Source: Propionibacteriaceae bacterium AM104-82
GTDB taxonomy: Bacteria > Actinomycetota > Actinomycetes > Propionibacteriales > Propionibacteriaceae
Assembly: GCA_027658995.1 (NCBI GenBank)
Contig: JAQDQK010000017.1
Span: 1 to 64,000, forward strand
DNA length: 64,000 nucleotides
Reading direction: 5' to 3'
Each line of letters starts with the position of its first letter. Position 1 is the first letter of the stretch. This document shows, piece by piece, positions 17,914 to 27,115 of the stretch. Both the position numbers and the translations under genes were made by a program. Under the pieces are notes generated by a model. That model did no database searches, was not told where the DNA came from, and saw nothing but the letters and a program-made list of their open reading frames with translations.

Positions 17914-17930
17914 CGCCGCATCCCGCGGCG
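17914..17930 (-). terminator. GC hairpin directly after the nadE stop codon
   Basis: CGCCGC (17914-17919) and GCGGCG (17925-17930) flank a 5-base loop that abuts the TGA of the NAD synthetase gene. It may terminate or stabilise that message and insulate the downstream iron promoter. No T run follows, so it may not be a canonical intrinsic terminator. Confidence 0.45.
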
Positions 17931-20015
17931 TCAGTGCGGGACGTTGGCCTCCAACTCGTCGAGCCAGACCTTCGCCGACGCGTCGGAGGGCATCCGCCAG
18001 TCTCCGCGCGGGGAGAGCGAGCCGCCCGCAAGAACCTTCGGGCCGTTGGGCATCGCGGTGCGCTTGAACTGGTTCGAGAAGAACCGCCTCAGGAAGACCG
18101 CCATCCACTTCTTGATGGTGGGCAGGTCGTAGGCGAGGCGGTCGGCCTCCGGGTAGCCGGGCGGCCACTCCCCCGAGTCGGCGTCGCGCCAGGCGTGCCA
18201 CTCGAGGAAGGCGATCTTGCTCGGCCGGTAGCCGCGGCGCAGCACGCCGAACAGCGTGAAGTCGTGCAGCGCGTACGGGCCGATCGAGTCCTGCGTCGAC
18301 TGCGGCTTCGCGCCGTCTGCGACCGGGATCAGCTCGGGCGAGATCTCCGTGTTCAGGATCGAGTCGAGGGTCTCGTTGACGCCCTCCTCAGGGAACTGGT
18401 CGGAGCTGATCACCCACCTGATCAGGTGCTGCATCAGGGTCTTCGGCACCCCGGCGTTGACGCCGTAGTGGCTCATCTGGTCGCCGACACCGTAGGTGCA
18501 CCAGCCGAGCGCAAGTTCCGACAGGTCGCCGGTGCCGAGCACGAAACCGCCGCGCTGGTTCGCGGCGCGGAACAGGAAGTCGGTGCGCAACCCCGCCTGG
18601 ACGTTCTCGTAGGTGACGTCGTAGACGGGTTCCCCGTCGCCCGCCGGGTGCCCAAGTGCCTTCAGCAGGGCCTCGGCCATCGGCTTGATGTCGACGGTGT
18701 CGAACGTGACGCCGAGTGCCTCCGACAGCAGCGTCGCGTTGTTCTTCGTGTGGTCGGAGGTCGCGAAGCCGGGCAGCGTGAACGCGAGGATGTGGGTGCG
18801 GGGCAGCCCCAGCCGGTCGCAGGCCTTGGCGGCGACGATCAGCGCGTGCGTCGAGTCGAGCCCGCCGGAGACGCCGATCACGATCTTGGGGGCCTTCTCC
18901 GCGACCCCGCCCGACATGGAGAGCATCCGCCGCTCCAGCGCGGAGACCTGGATGTTGTAGGCCTCGTAGCAGTCCTGGTTGAGGCGGGCCGGATCGTCGG
19001 GCACGAACGGGAACCGGTCGAGCGGGCGACGCAGCCCCAGATCGGTCTCCGGCGGATCCAGTTCGAACAGGATCGGAGTCAGCGAAAAGGCGCCGACGCC
19101 GTTGGCCCGGGCGTTGTCGTCCATCGAGCCCTGCCGCAACCGCTCCTGCGCCAGGCGGTCCAGGTCGACGTCGACGATCAGCCGGTTCGCGTCGGGCAGG
19201 AAGCGCTCCGACTGGGCGAGTTCATCGCCCGCCTCGTAGATCATCGACTGCCCGTCCCAGCTCAGGTCGGTCGACGACTCCCCGAAGCTCGCGGCCGAGT
19301 ACACGTAGGCGACCTGGCAGCGGGCGCTCTGAGAGCGGGCCATCAGCGCGCGGTCCTCGGCTCGGCCGATCGTGATCGGGGAGGCGCTGAGGTTCAGCAC
19401 GACCGACGCTCCAGCAAGCGCTGCCCTGGTCGACGGCGGGATCGGCACCCACATGTCCTCACAGATCTCGACGAAGACCTTCAAGCCGGGCACGTCGGCG
19501 GCCTCGAAGACGAGGTCGGTGCCGAACGGGATCTCCGCGTCGTCCATCGCCGTCGGCCAGTGCGGCCGCAGCAGGGCGCCGAGGTCCGCGTCGCCCGCGG
19601 CGTCGGCGAAGTGGCGCTTCTCGTAGAACTCGCGGTAGTTCGGCAGGTAGCTCTTCGGCACCACGCCGAGCACGTTGCCGCGCTGGATCACCACGGCGCA
19701 GTTGAACAGTCGACGATCCGTGGCGAGCGGGGCACCCACCACCACGAGCGGCATCAGGTCGGCCGTCTCCTCCGCGATCCGGACGATGGCCGCGTCGACG
19801 GCGTCGAGCAGCACGTCCTGCAGCAGCAGGTCGTCAAGGGAGTAGCCGCTGACCGACAGTTCGGGGAACAGCGCGATCGCGGCCCCGTCGTCGTGGCAGA
19901 GCCTGACCTGCTCGATGATCCGTTCGGCGTTGGTGGCCGGGTCGCCCAAGGCGACGGGGACGGTGCAGGCCGCGACCCGCGCGAAACCGTGGCTGTACAG
20001 CGAGGTGAACTCCAT
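17931..20015 (-). CDS. nadE: Glutamine-dependent NAD+ synthetase
   Basis: The 694-residue bifunctional enzyme makes NAD+ from deamido-NAD+ and ATP, using ammonia from glutamine. The N-terminal nitrilase-type glutaminase has the Glu of FPELSVSGYS (near residue 52), the Lys of VPKSYLPNYREFYEKRHF and the Cys of VEICEDMW. The C-terminal synthetase has the ATP-pyrophosphatase loop GVSGGLDST, GFATSDHTKNNA and GTGDLSELALGWCTYGVGDQMSHYGVN. The ATG at 20015 starts the conserved domain (MEFTSLYSHGF) and is preferred over an upstream in-frame start. Confidence 0.95.
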   Translation of the reverse strand: MEFTSLYSHGFARVAACTVPVALGDPATNAERIIEQVRLCHDDGAAIALFPELSVSGYSLDDLLLQDVLLDAVDAAIVRIAEETADLMPLVVVGAPLATDRRLFNCAVVIQRGNVLGVVPKSYLPNYREFYEKRHFADAAGDADLGALLRPHWPTAMDDAEIPFGTDLVFEAADVPGLKVFVEICEDMWVPIPPSTRAALAGASVVLNLSASPITIGRAEDRALMARSQSARCQVAYVYSAASFGESSTDLSWDGQSMIYEAGDELAQSERFLPDANRLIVDVDLDRLAQERLRQGSMDDNARANGVGAFSLTPILFELDPPETDLGLRRPLDRFPFVPDDPARLNQDCYEAYNIQVSALERRMLSMSGGVAEKAPKIVIGVSGGLDSTHALIVAAKACDRLGLPRTHILAFTLPGFATSDHTKNNATLLSEALGVTFDTVDIKPMAEALLKALGHPAGDGEPVYDVTYENVQAGLRTDFLFRAANQRGGFVLGTGDLSELALGWCTYGVGDQMSHYGVNAGVPKTLMQHLIRWVISSDQFPEEGVNETLDSILNTEISPELIPVADGAKPQSTQDSIGPYALHDFTLFGVLRRGYRPSKIAFLEWHAWRDADSGEWPPGYPEADRLAYDLPTIKKWMAVFLRRFFSNQFKRTAMPNGPKVLAGGSLSPRGDWRMPSDASAKVWLDELEANVPH

Positions 20016-20110
20016 GGGGTGAGTCTTGCACGTCGGCGCCGGGCCCCGCTGAGCAAAAAAGACGCACGAGGGTGACAACCAAACCGCGACCCCGCCGCGT
20101 CGTGACCAAC

Positions 20111-20701
20111 ATGACAGCAGATCAGCATCCCCGCACGGCCAAGGGCCTGCCCTGGGTCGCGTGGCTCACCTCACTGATGCTCGCGCTCACGTGCGTCGGC
20201 ATCCTCCAGGTCAGCTACGCGCCTACCGCCGCCGCCTGCTCGTGCAAGCCGTTCACCACCGAGGAACTGATGGACGAGGCGGACCTCATCGCCAATGTGC
20301 GGGTGCTGTCGGCGGGGGTCTCCCCCACAGACAAGTACGCCGGAGAGTACGAGGTTGCGCTCATGGAGGTGTGGAAGGGCGAGCAGTCGGCCACCGTCAC
20401 CATGGAGACCAACTTCGAGGGGACCGCGTGCGGGCTCGGCGAGTTGAAGGTCGGGGAGGAACTCCGGCTGTGGGGATTCGAGCACGACGGCACCTACGGG
20501 GCATCGTGGTGCGGCCTGCCGAACGGATCGGCCGAGCAGGTCGACGCCGCCCTCGCGTCGAGGTTCGGCGAGCCCTGGGCGCCGGAGACCATCGCCACGC
20601 CCACCCCGGTCAGCGGGTTCGACGGCCTCTCGGACGTCCTCCCACCGGTCGCGATCGGGATCGTCGCGGCCTTCGCGCTGCTGATACTGGTCAGGGGATG
20701 A
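20111..20701 (+). CDS. Secreted NTR/TIMP-like membrane-anchored protein, copy 1
   Basis: The 196-residue protein has an N-terminal signal sequence ending near AAACSC. It then has a cysteine-starting, beta-rich domain (ACSCKPFTTEELMDEADLIANVRVLSAG, VALMEVWKGEQSATVTMETNFEGTACG). A C-terminal helix (VAIGIVAAFALLILV) should anchor it outside the membrane. The Cys-x-Cys start and VWKGE strand resemble netrin-like/TIMP-like domains. It is the first of three tandem paralogs. An in-frame GTG at 20072 would add 13 residues. Function is unknown. Confidence 0.6.
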   Translation: MTADQHPRTAKGLPWVAWLTSLMLALTCVGILQVSYAPTAAACSCKPFTTEELMDEADLIANVRVLSAGVSPTDKYAGEYEVALMEVWKGEQSATVTMETNFEGTACGLGELKVGEELRLWGFEHDGTYGASWCGLPNGSAEQVDAALASRFGEPWAPETIATPTPVSGFDGLSDVLPPVAIGIVAAFALLILVRG

Positions 20702-20754
20702 TGATGACCACCCACAACCCGCACCCCACGTCCGAAGCAGGCCAAGGAGCCGAG

Positions 20755-21396
20755 ATGGGCAAGCCCGCCCGGTCCCGATGGGGCATCCCCCTGCTCGCGT
20801 CGAACCTGGCCATGACCGCCGCGGTCGCGGCACTGTCCTGGGTGGCGCTGCCCGCCTCCGCGTGCGACGTCTCCCCGGTCGTCGACCCTCCACCGATGCA
20901 GGAGCGAGTCGACAAGGCCGCCATCGTGGCCGTCGTGACGGTCGTCGACCAGTACGAGCCGATCGGCGCCTACCACGCCAGTTACGACGTCGACTTCACC
21001 ACGATCTGGAAGGGCGACCCGCTGCCGGGCACCCGGATCGAGGTGAGGGACACCTCGTGCGGCAATCCGCGCTTCGACGTGGGCGACAAGATCCTGGTGT
21101 TCAACTCCACCATCTCCGACAGTTACAGGGCGTGGATGGGCGACGGCATGTCGGCCGTCCCCGACATCGAGGCCGCCGTCGGCCCAGGCAAGACCGCGGC
21201 CAGCGACCCCGAACTGTTCGAGAGGCTCAACAGCCACGTCCCCGCGCCCGTCCCCGTCGATCCGCTCAACACGCTGCCCGTCGCGGTGCGTTGGGCGCTC
21301 ACCGGCCTGCTGCTCCTCAACTGCACGGCCGCCGTCATCGCCATCGCCGTCGCCCGTCGTCGCCGCTCCGCGGCCTCACCGGCCATCCGACACTGA
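20755..21396 (+). CDS. Secreted NTR/TIMP-like membrane-anchored protein, copy 2
   Basis: The 213-residue paralog has a signal sequence ending ASACD. It then has a domain with VDKAAIVAVVTVVDQYEP, VDFTTIWKGDPLPGTRIEVRDTSCGNPRFDVGDKILVF and a C-terminal helix VRWALTGLLLLNCTAAVIAIAVARRRR with a basic tail. An AAGGAG ribosome-binding site five bases before the ATG at 20755 decides the start over in-frame ATGs at 20701 and 20704. It retains fewer cysteines than its neighbours (one Cys rather than CxC at the mature end). Confidence 0.6.
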   Translation: MGKPARSRWGIPLLASNLAMTAAVAALSWVALPASACDVSPVVDPPPMQERVDKAAIVAVVTVVDQYEPIGAYHASYDVDFTTIWKGDPLPGTRIEVRDTSCGNPRFDVGDKILVFNSTISDSYRAWMGDGMSAVPDIEAAVGPGKTAASDPELFERLNSHVPAPVPVDPLNTLPVAVRWALTGLLLLNCTAAVIAIAVARRRRSAASPAIRH

Positions 21397-21420
21397 ACCC
21401 ACTCCGCCAAGGAGACTCCG

Positions 21421-22047
21421 ATGAGAAGCAAGTCAATCCTCCTGCTGCTGGCGATGCTCGCCGGCTCGATCGGCATCGCCTGGGGGCCGGCAACCGTCGC
21501 CTCCGCCTGCAGTTGCGCCATCAGCACCGCCGCCGAGAACGCCGACCGCGCGGTGCTGGTCGCGGAGGGCGTCGTCGGCACGGTCGACGCCCCGGCCGAC
21601 CCGACCAGCAGCACCGATCCGACGGTGTTCACCGTCGACCTTGAGCGCGTCTGGAAGGGCGAGGCCGCCAAGACCATCGAGGTCACCACCCCGAACAACT
21701 CGGCAAGTTGCGGTCTCGACAACGTCACAGAGGGCATGCGGATCATCCTGTTCGCCACCCACACCGATGTGATGGGCGAGCCGATCGAGGGCTGGGGCTC
21801 GATCCTGTGCGACGGGACGGGCCCGGTCGACGAGACCGTGACGGCAGAACTGACCGCCGCGCTGGGCGAGCCCCGCGCGCCTGCCCCCGACGCTCAGGTC
21901 GACCCCGCCCCGCAGGGTGGCGGCGAGGACGGCGGAGGCATGCCGGGTGGCGGCGAGTGGCTGGCGTTCGGCCTCGGCGCGCTCGGCGTCGTCGGACTGG
22001 CCGCCGTCGGCATCGTCCTGATCACCATGCGGCGCCGGGCCCGCTGA
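21421..22047 (+). CDS. Secreted NTR/TIMP-like membrane-anchored protein, copy 3
   Basis: The 208-residue paralog has a signal peptide ending VASACSC. The NTR-like domain reads ADRAVLVAEGVVGTV, VFTVDLERVWKGEAAKTIEVTTPNNSASCGLDNVTEGMRIILFA, then SILCDGTGP. A glycine/proline linker leads to a C-terminal helix (FGLGALGVVGLAAVGIVLI) and a basic RRRAR tail. AAGGAG sits just upstream of the ATG. All three copies share signal peptide, CSC-type mature start, WKGE/D strand, internal Cys pair and C-terminal anchor, so they arose by tandem duplication. Confidence 0.6.
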   Translation: MRSKSILLLLAMLAGSIGIAWGPATVASACSCAISTAAENADRAVLVAEGVVGTVDAPADPTSSTDPTVFTVDLERVWKGEAAKTIEVTTPNNSASCGLDNVTEGMRIILFATHTDVMGEPIEGWGSILCDGTGPVDETVTAELTAALGEPRAPAPDAQVDPAPQGGGEDGGGMPGGGEWLAFGLGALGVVGLAAVGIVLITMRRRAR

Positions 22048-22173
22048 GCCGGCCTCCCCCTATCGGCCGCGCCGATGGCCTGACAGGGCCCCGTCCGGGT
22101 CGTGGCTAGCACCCGGGCGTCGGTTGATCCCGGTTGCCGATCATTGCGGGGTCTCTCCCCGATACTTGGGTCT

Positions 22174-22770
22174 ATGGAAATGCTCCCGATGACCTTCGCG
22201 GCCGGTTGGGCCTCTGGCATCAACGCCTACGCGACGGTGCTCGTGCTCGGCCTGCTCGGCCGCTTCCTCGGCGTCGACAGCGTGCCAGCCGGGCTGCAGC
22301 GCACCGATGTGCTGATCGTGATGGGCGTGCTGTGCGTCATCGAGTTCGTGGCCGACAAGGTCCCGGTCATCGACTCCATCTGGGACGTGCCCTCCACCGT
22401 CGTCCGCCCTGTCGCGGGCGCCCTGATCGGCGCGCTGATGGCTGGCGCCTCCGGCGATCTGTGGACGGTGACCCTCGCGTCGGTCGGCGGCGTCACCGCG
22501 CTGGTCAGCCACCTGGCGAAGGCGAGCATCCGGCTTGCCGTGAACAGTTCGCCCGAGCCGGTCACCAACGTCTCCGCCTCCGTCGCGGGCGACGTCGGGG
22601 TCGTCGGGGTGACGACCCTGGCCGTGCTGTACCCGGTCGCCGCCGCCGTGATCGCGGGCATCCTGTTGGTGGCGATGATCGTGCTCGCCGTCATCCTGGC
22701 GCGGTTCGCGCGCCGAGGCTGGCGGTGGGTGAAGCGGCGTTGGGCCAGGGAGGCCGAGGTCGCGCAGTAG
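22174..22770 (+). CDS. DUF4126 family membrane protein
   Basis: The 198-residue protein begins MTFAAGWASGINAYATVLVLGLLGRF, the hallmark of DUF4126. It continues with FVADKVPVIDSIWDVPSTVVRPVAGALIGALM, SHLAKASIRLAVNSSPEPVTN and SVAGDVGVVG. Five to six hydrophobic segments and a basic C-terminal tail are visible. Function is unknown. Starting the protein at the ATG at 22174 keeps the conserved N-terminus. Confidence 0.8.
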   Translation: MEMLPMTFAAGWASGINAYATVLVLGLLGRFLGVDSVPAGLQRTDVLIVMGVLCVIEFVADKVPVIDSIWDVPSTVVRPVAGALIGALMAGASGDLWTVTLASVGGVTALVSHLAKASIRLAVNSSPEPVTNVSASVAGDVGVVGVTTLAVLYPVAAAVIAGILLVAMIVLAVILARFARRGWRWVKRRWAREAEVAQ

Positions 22771-22803
22771 CGGCGGGATCCCCGTCGGGGAACGGAGGTC
22801 GAG

Positions 22804-23214
22804 ATGGCACGCCCATCGGTGTTGTTCGTGTGCGTCAAGAACGGCGGCAAGTCGCAGATCGCCGCGGCGCTGATGCGTCGCCTGGGCGGGGTGGACGTCT
22901 ATTCGGCCGGTACGGCGCCGGGCTCGGCTTTGAACGCGGAGTCCGAGGCTGCGGTCGCCGAGGTGGGCGCCTCGATGAGCGGCGAGGTGCCGCGGCCGAT
23001 CGACCCTGAGGTGTTGGCCGGCGTTGACCGGGTCGTGGTGTTGGGCGCGGAGGCGGTCGTCGACCCGGTCGAGGGGATGCGCGGCCCGATCGAGACGTGG
23101 ATCACCGACGAGCCCTCGTTGCGCGGCATCGGTGGCATGGACCGGATGCGGTTGGTGCGCGACGACATCGCCAACCGGGTGGAGAGGCTCCACGCCGAAC
23201 TGCTGGATCCCTGA
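22804..23214 (+). CDS. Low-molecular-weight phosphatase-type ArsC protein
   Basis: The 136-residue protein has the phosphotyrosine-phosphatase fold used by one arsenate-reductase class. It has VLFVCVKNGGKSQIAAALMRR at the P-loop (Cys near residue 10), VDVYSAGTAPGSALN, and WITDEPSLRGIGGMDRMRLVRDDI carrying the general-acid Asp region. The P-loop Arg of CX5R is a Lys here (CVKNGGKS), a variant also known in corynebacterial ArsC proteins. A GGAGG site precedes the ATG. No ars operon is adjacent. Confidence 0.75.
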   Translation: MARPSVLFVCVKNGGKSQIAAALMRRLGGVDVYSAGTAPGSALNAESEAAVAEVGASMSGEVPRPIDPEVLAGVDRVVVLGAEAVVDPVEGMRGPIETWITDEPSLRGIGGMDRMRLVRDDIANRVERLHAELLDP

Positions 23215-23236
23215 GGGACAGACCCAGCACCGGACG

Positions 23237-23577
23237 CCAGAGGTTTCGACCGATGAGACGACGCTCCGCGCCGCCTCATGGCTCAACCAACCGGCCCGCG
23301 CCAGCGGACTTCATCGGACGCGTTGGTTGAGCCATGAAGGACGCGTCAGCGGACTTCATCGGTCGAAACCCACCCGCACCGACAAGTAGACCCAGCACCG
23401 GATGCCAGAGGTTTCGACCGATGAGACGACGCTCCGCGCCGTCTCATGGCTCAACCAACGGGACGGTGCCAGAGGTTTCGACCCGACGCTCCGCGCCGCC
23501 TCATGGCTCAACCAACGGGACGGTGCCAGAGGTTTCGACCCGACGCTCCGCGCCGCCTCATGCTCAACCAGCGAGGC
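23237..23577. repeat. Repeat family B array 1 (inverted and tandem units with a covarying hairpin)
   Basis: This stretch has no gene. Forward units beginning GAGGTTTCGACC and ending CATGGCTCAACCAA start at about 23240, 23410, 23472 and 23529. One inverted unit (TTGGTTGAGCCATGAAGG) lies at about 23325-23370. The last two forward units are a near-perfect 57-bp tandem repeat (23461 and 23518). Within units a hairpin forms around a conserved CGCTCCGCG loop, e.g. ATGAGACG (23421-23428) with CGTCTCAT (23440-23447), and ATGAAG (23334-23339) with CTTCAT (23354-23359). The same family is at 57944-58500. Confidence 0.8.
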
Positions 23578-24531
23578 TCAACCGGCGATCTTGACCGCCA
23601 GCGCGTTGCGGGCGACCTCGATGCTGGCGGAGCGGATCTCGCCGAAGTGGTCGCCGTCCAGTTCGATCTCCTCAGGTTCGCGCAGGTTCAGGTCGATGTG
23701 GGCGCACTGCAGGTAGCGCAACTCCTTGGCGTTGTCGTCGCGCTCCCGCATCCTCGACGACTTCAGGCGGCGCAGGAAGCCGTTGTCGACGAGCACCCGC
23801 CACGCGATCGCCAGCCAGCCGAACGGGCCGACCGGGCGGGCCGCGACCACGTCGAGGGCGCCGTCGTCGATCGACGCGTCGGGCATCAGCGTGACGTTGC
23901 GGCCGACGGTCCCGACGTTGCCGACCAGCACGGTGTGGACCTTCGTGATTTTCGGTTCGCCGCCGTCGATGCGGTACTGCAGCGTCATCCGGCGGCCCTT
24001 GAGCAGCGCGACCGCACCGGCCTGCACGTAGGCGAGCACCCCGACCCTCTTCTTCAGGTCCTCATCGGTGGACGACATGATCTGCGCGTCGAGACCCATG
24101 CCCGCCATCACCGCGAACGCGTGGCGTTCCTTCTCTCCGTCGGGCCGCGTCCAGTCCACGATGCCGACGTCGATGTCGCGGGTGACCCCGTTGAGCGCGA
24201 TGTCCACCGCGGCGCTCATGTCGTCGATGGGGAGGGCCAGGTGGTGCGCGAGCAGGTTGCCGGTGCCCTGCGGAATGAGTGCCAGAGGCACGCCGCTCCC
24301 CTCGAGCCCCTCGACGACGGCGCGGACGGTGCCGTCGCCGCCGACGGCGATCACCACGTCACAGCCCTGCTCGACCGCCTCGCGTGCCTGCTCGGTGCCG
24401 GGCGAGTCCTTCTCGGTCTCGAACCAGGCCGTCTCACCCCAGCCTGCCTCGGCGGCGGCCGGGTCGAGCACGGCCGCCAGGTCGGGGCGCTCGAGCTTGG
24501 TCGGGTTGAAGATGACGGCTGCGGTTGGCAT
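23578..24531 (-). CDS. Diacylglycerol/sphingosine kinase-family lipid kinase
   Basis: The 317-residue protein has a DAGK catalytic domain. It begins AAVIFNPTK, has the nucleotide-binding VIAVGGDGTVRAVVEGL at about residues 59-76, and LALIPQGTGNLLAHHL. The C-terminal beta domain contains LMPDASIDDGALDVV and EIELDGDHFGEI. Members phosphorylate diacylglycerol or similar lipids using ATP. It is followed at its 3' end by repeat array 1 and lies 47 bases downstream of glgX on the same strand. Confidence 0.88.
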   Translation of the reverse strand: MPTAAVIFNPTKLERPDLAAVLDPAAAEAGWGETAWFETEKDSPGTEQAREAVEQGCDVVIAVGGDGTVRAVVEGLEGSGVPLALIPQGTGNLLAHHLALPIDDMSAAVDIALNGVTRDIDVGIVDWTRPDGEKERHAFAVMAGMGLDAQIMSSTDEDLKKRVGVLAYVQAGAVALLKGRRMTLQYRIDGGEPKITKVHTVLVGNVGTVGRNVTLMPDASIDDGALDVVAARPVGPFGWLAIAWRVLVDNGFLRRLKSSRMRERDDNAKELRYLQCAHIDLNLREPEEIELDGDHFGEIRSASIEVARNALAVKIAG

Positions 24532-24578
24532 GCCTCATTGTTGCCGACTTCCGGGCCGGACCGGCCCGTTTGCCTGAC

Positions 24579-26906
<2,328 letters not shown>

Positions 26907-26913
26907 ACCAAAT

Positions 26914-26927
26914 ATTCTAGAACGTTC
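26914..26927 (-). promoter_or_regulatory. glgX -10 element within overlapping palindromes
   Basis: On the minus strand TAGAAT (plus 26914-26919) ends seven bases before the glgX ATG, which fits a leaderless promoter. It overlaps two 8-bp palindromes, TTCTAGAA (26915-26922) and GAACGTTC (26920-26927), that could bind a regulator. No convincing -35 was found. Confidence 0.4.
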
Positions 26928-27010
26928 AACCGAATTCGCGTATTTGCCCTACCCAGTGGCCCTGATGGCGGCGGATCTGCCGCACTGGACGAGGGTGGGG
27001 GCTTGAGGCG

Positions 27011-27090
27011 TTGAGCAGTAGCCGTTGCTCGTTGCCGATGGCAACGTTCACATCCCGTTCGGCGCCCAACGAGCCCCGGATGCTGCTCAA
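27011..27090. repeat. Nested inverted repeat between the SWIM operon end and glgX
   Basis: TTGAGCAG (27011-27018) pairs with CTGCTCAA (27083-27090). Inside it, CTCGTTG (27028-27034) pairs with CAACGAG (27067-27073), or alternatively CGTTGCC (27030-27036) pairs with GGCAACG (27040-27046). These mutually exclusive stems lie just past the stop of the minus-strand gene ending at 27116. They may end transcription or be a decayed mobile repeat. Confidence 0.45.
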
Positions 27091-27115
27091 GCAGGTGCCC
27101 AACCAGCGCCAAGCC

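Noticed and set aside
17823..20075. 750-codon plus-strand frame opposite NAD synthetase
   Set aside because: It is a shadow of nadE; the minus strand carries all catalytic motifs.
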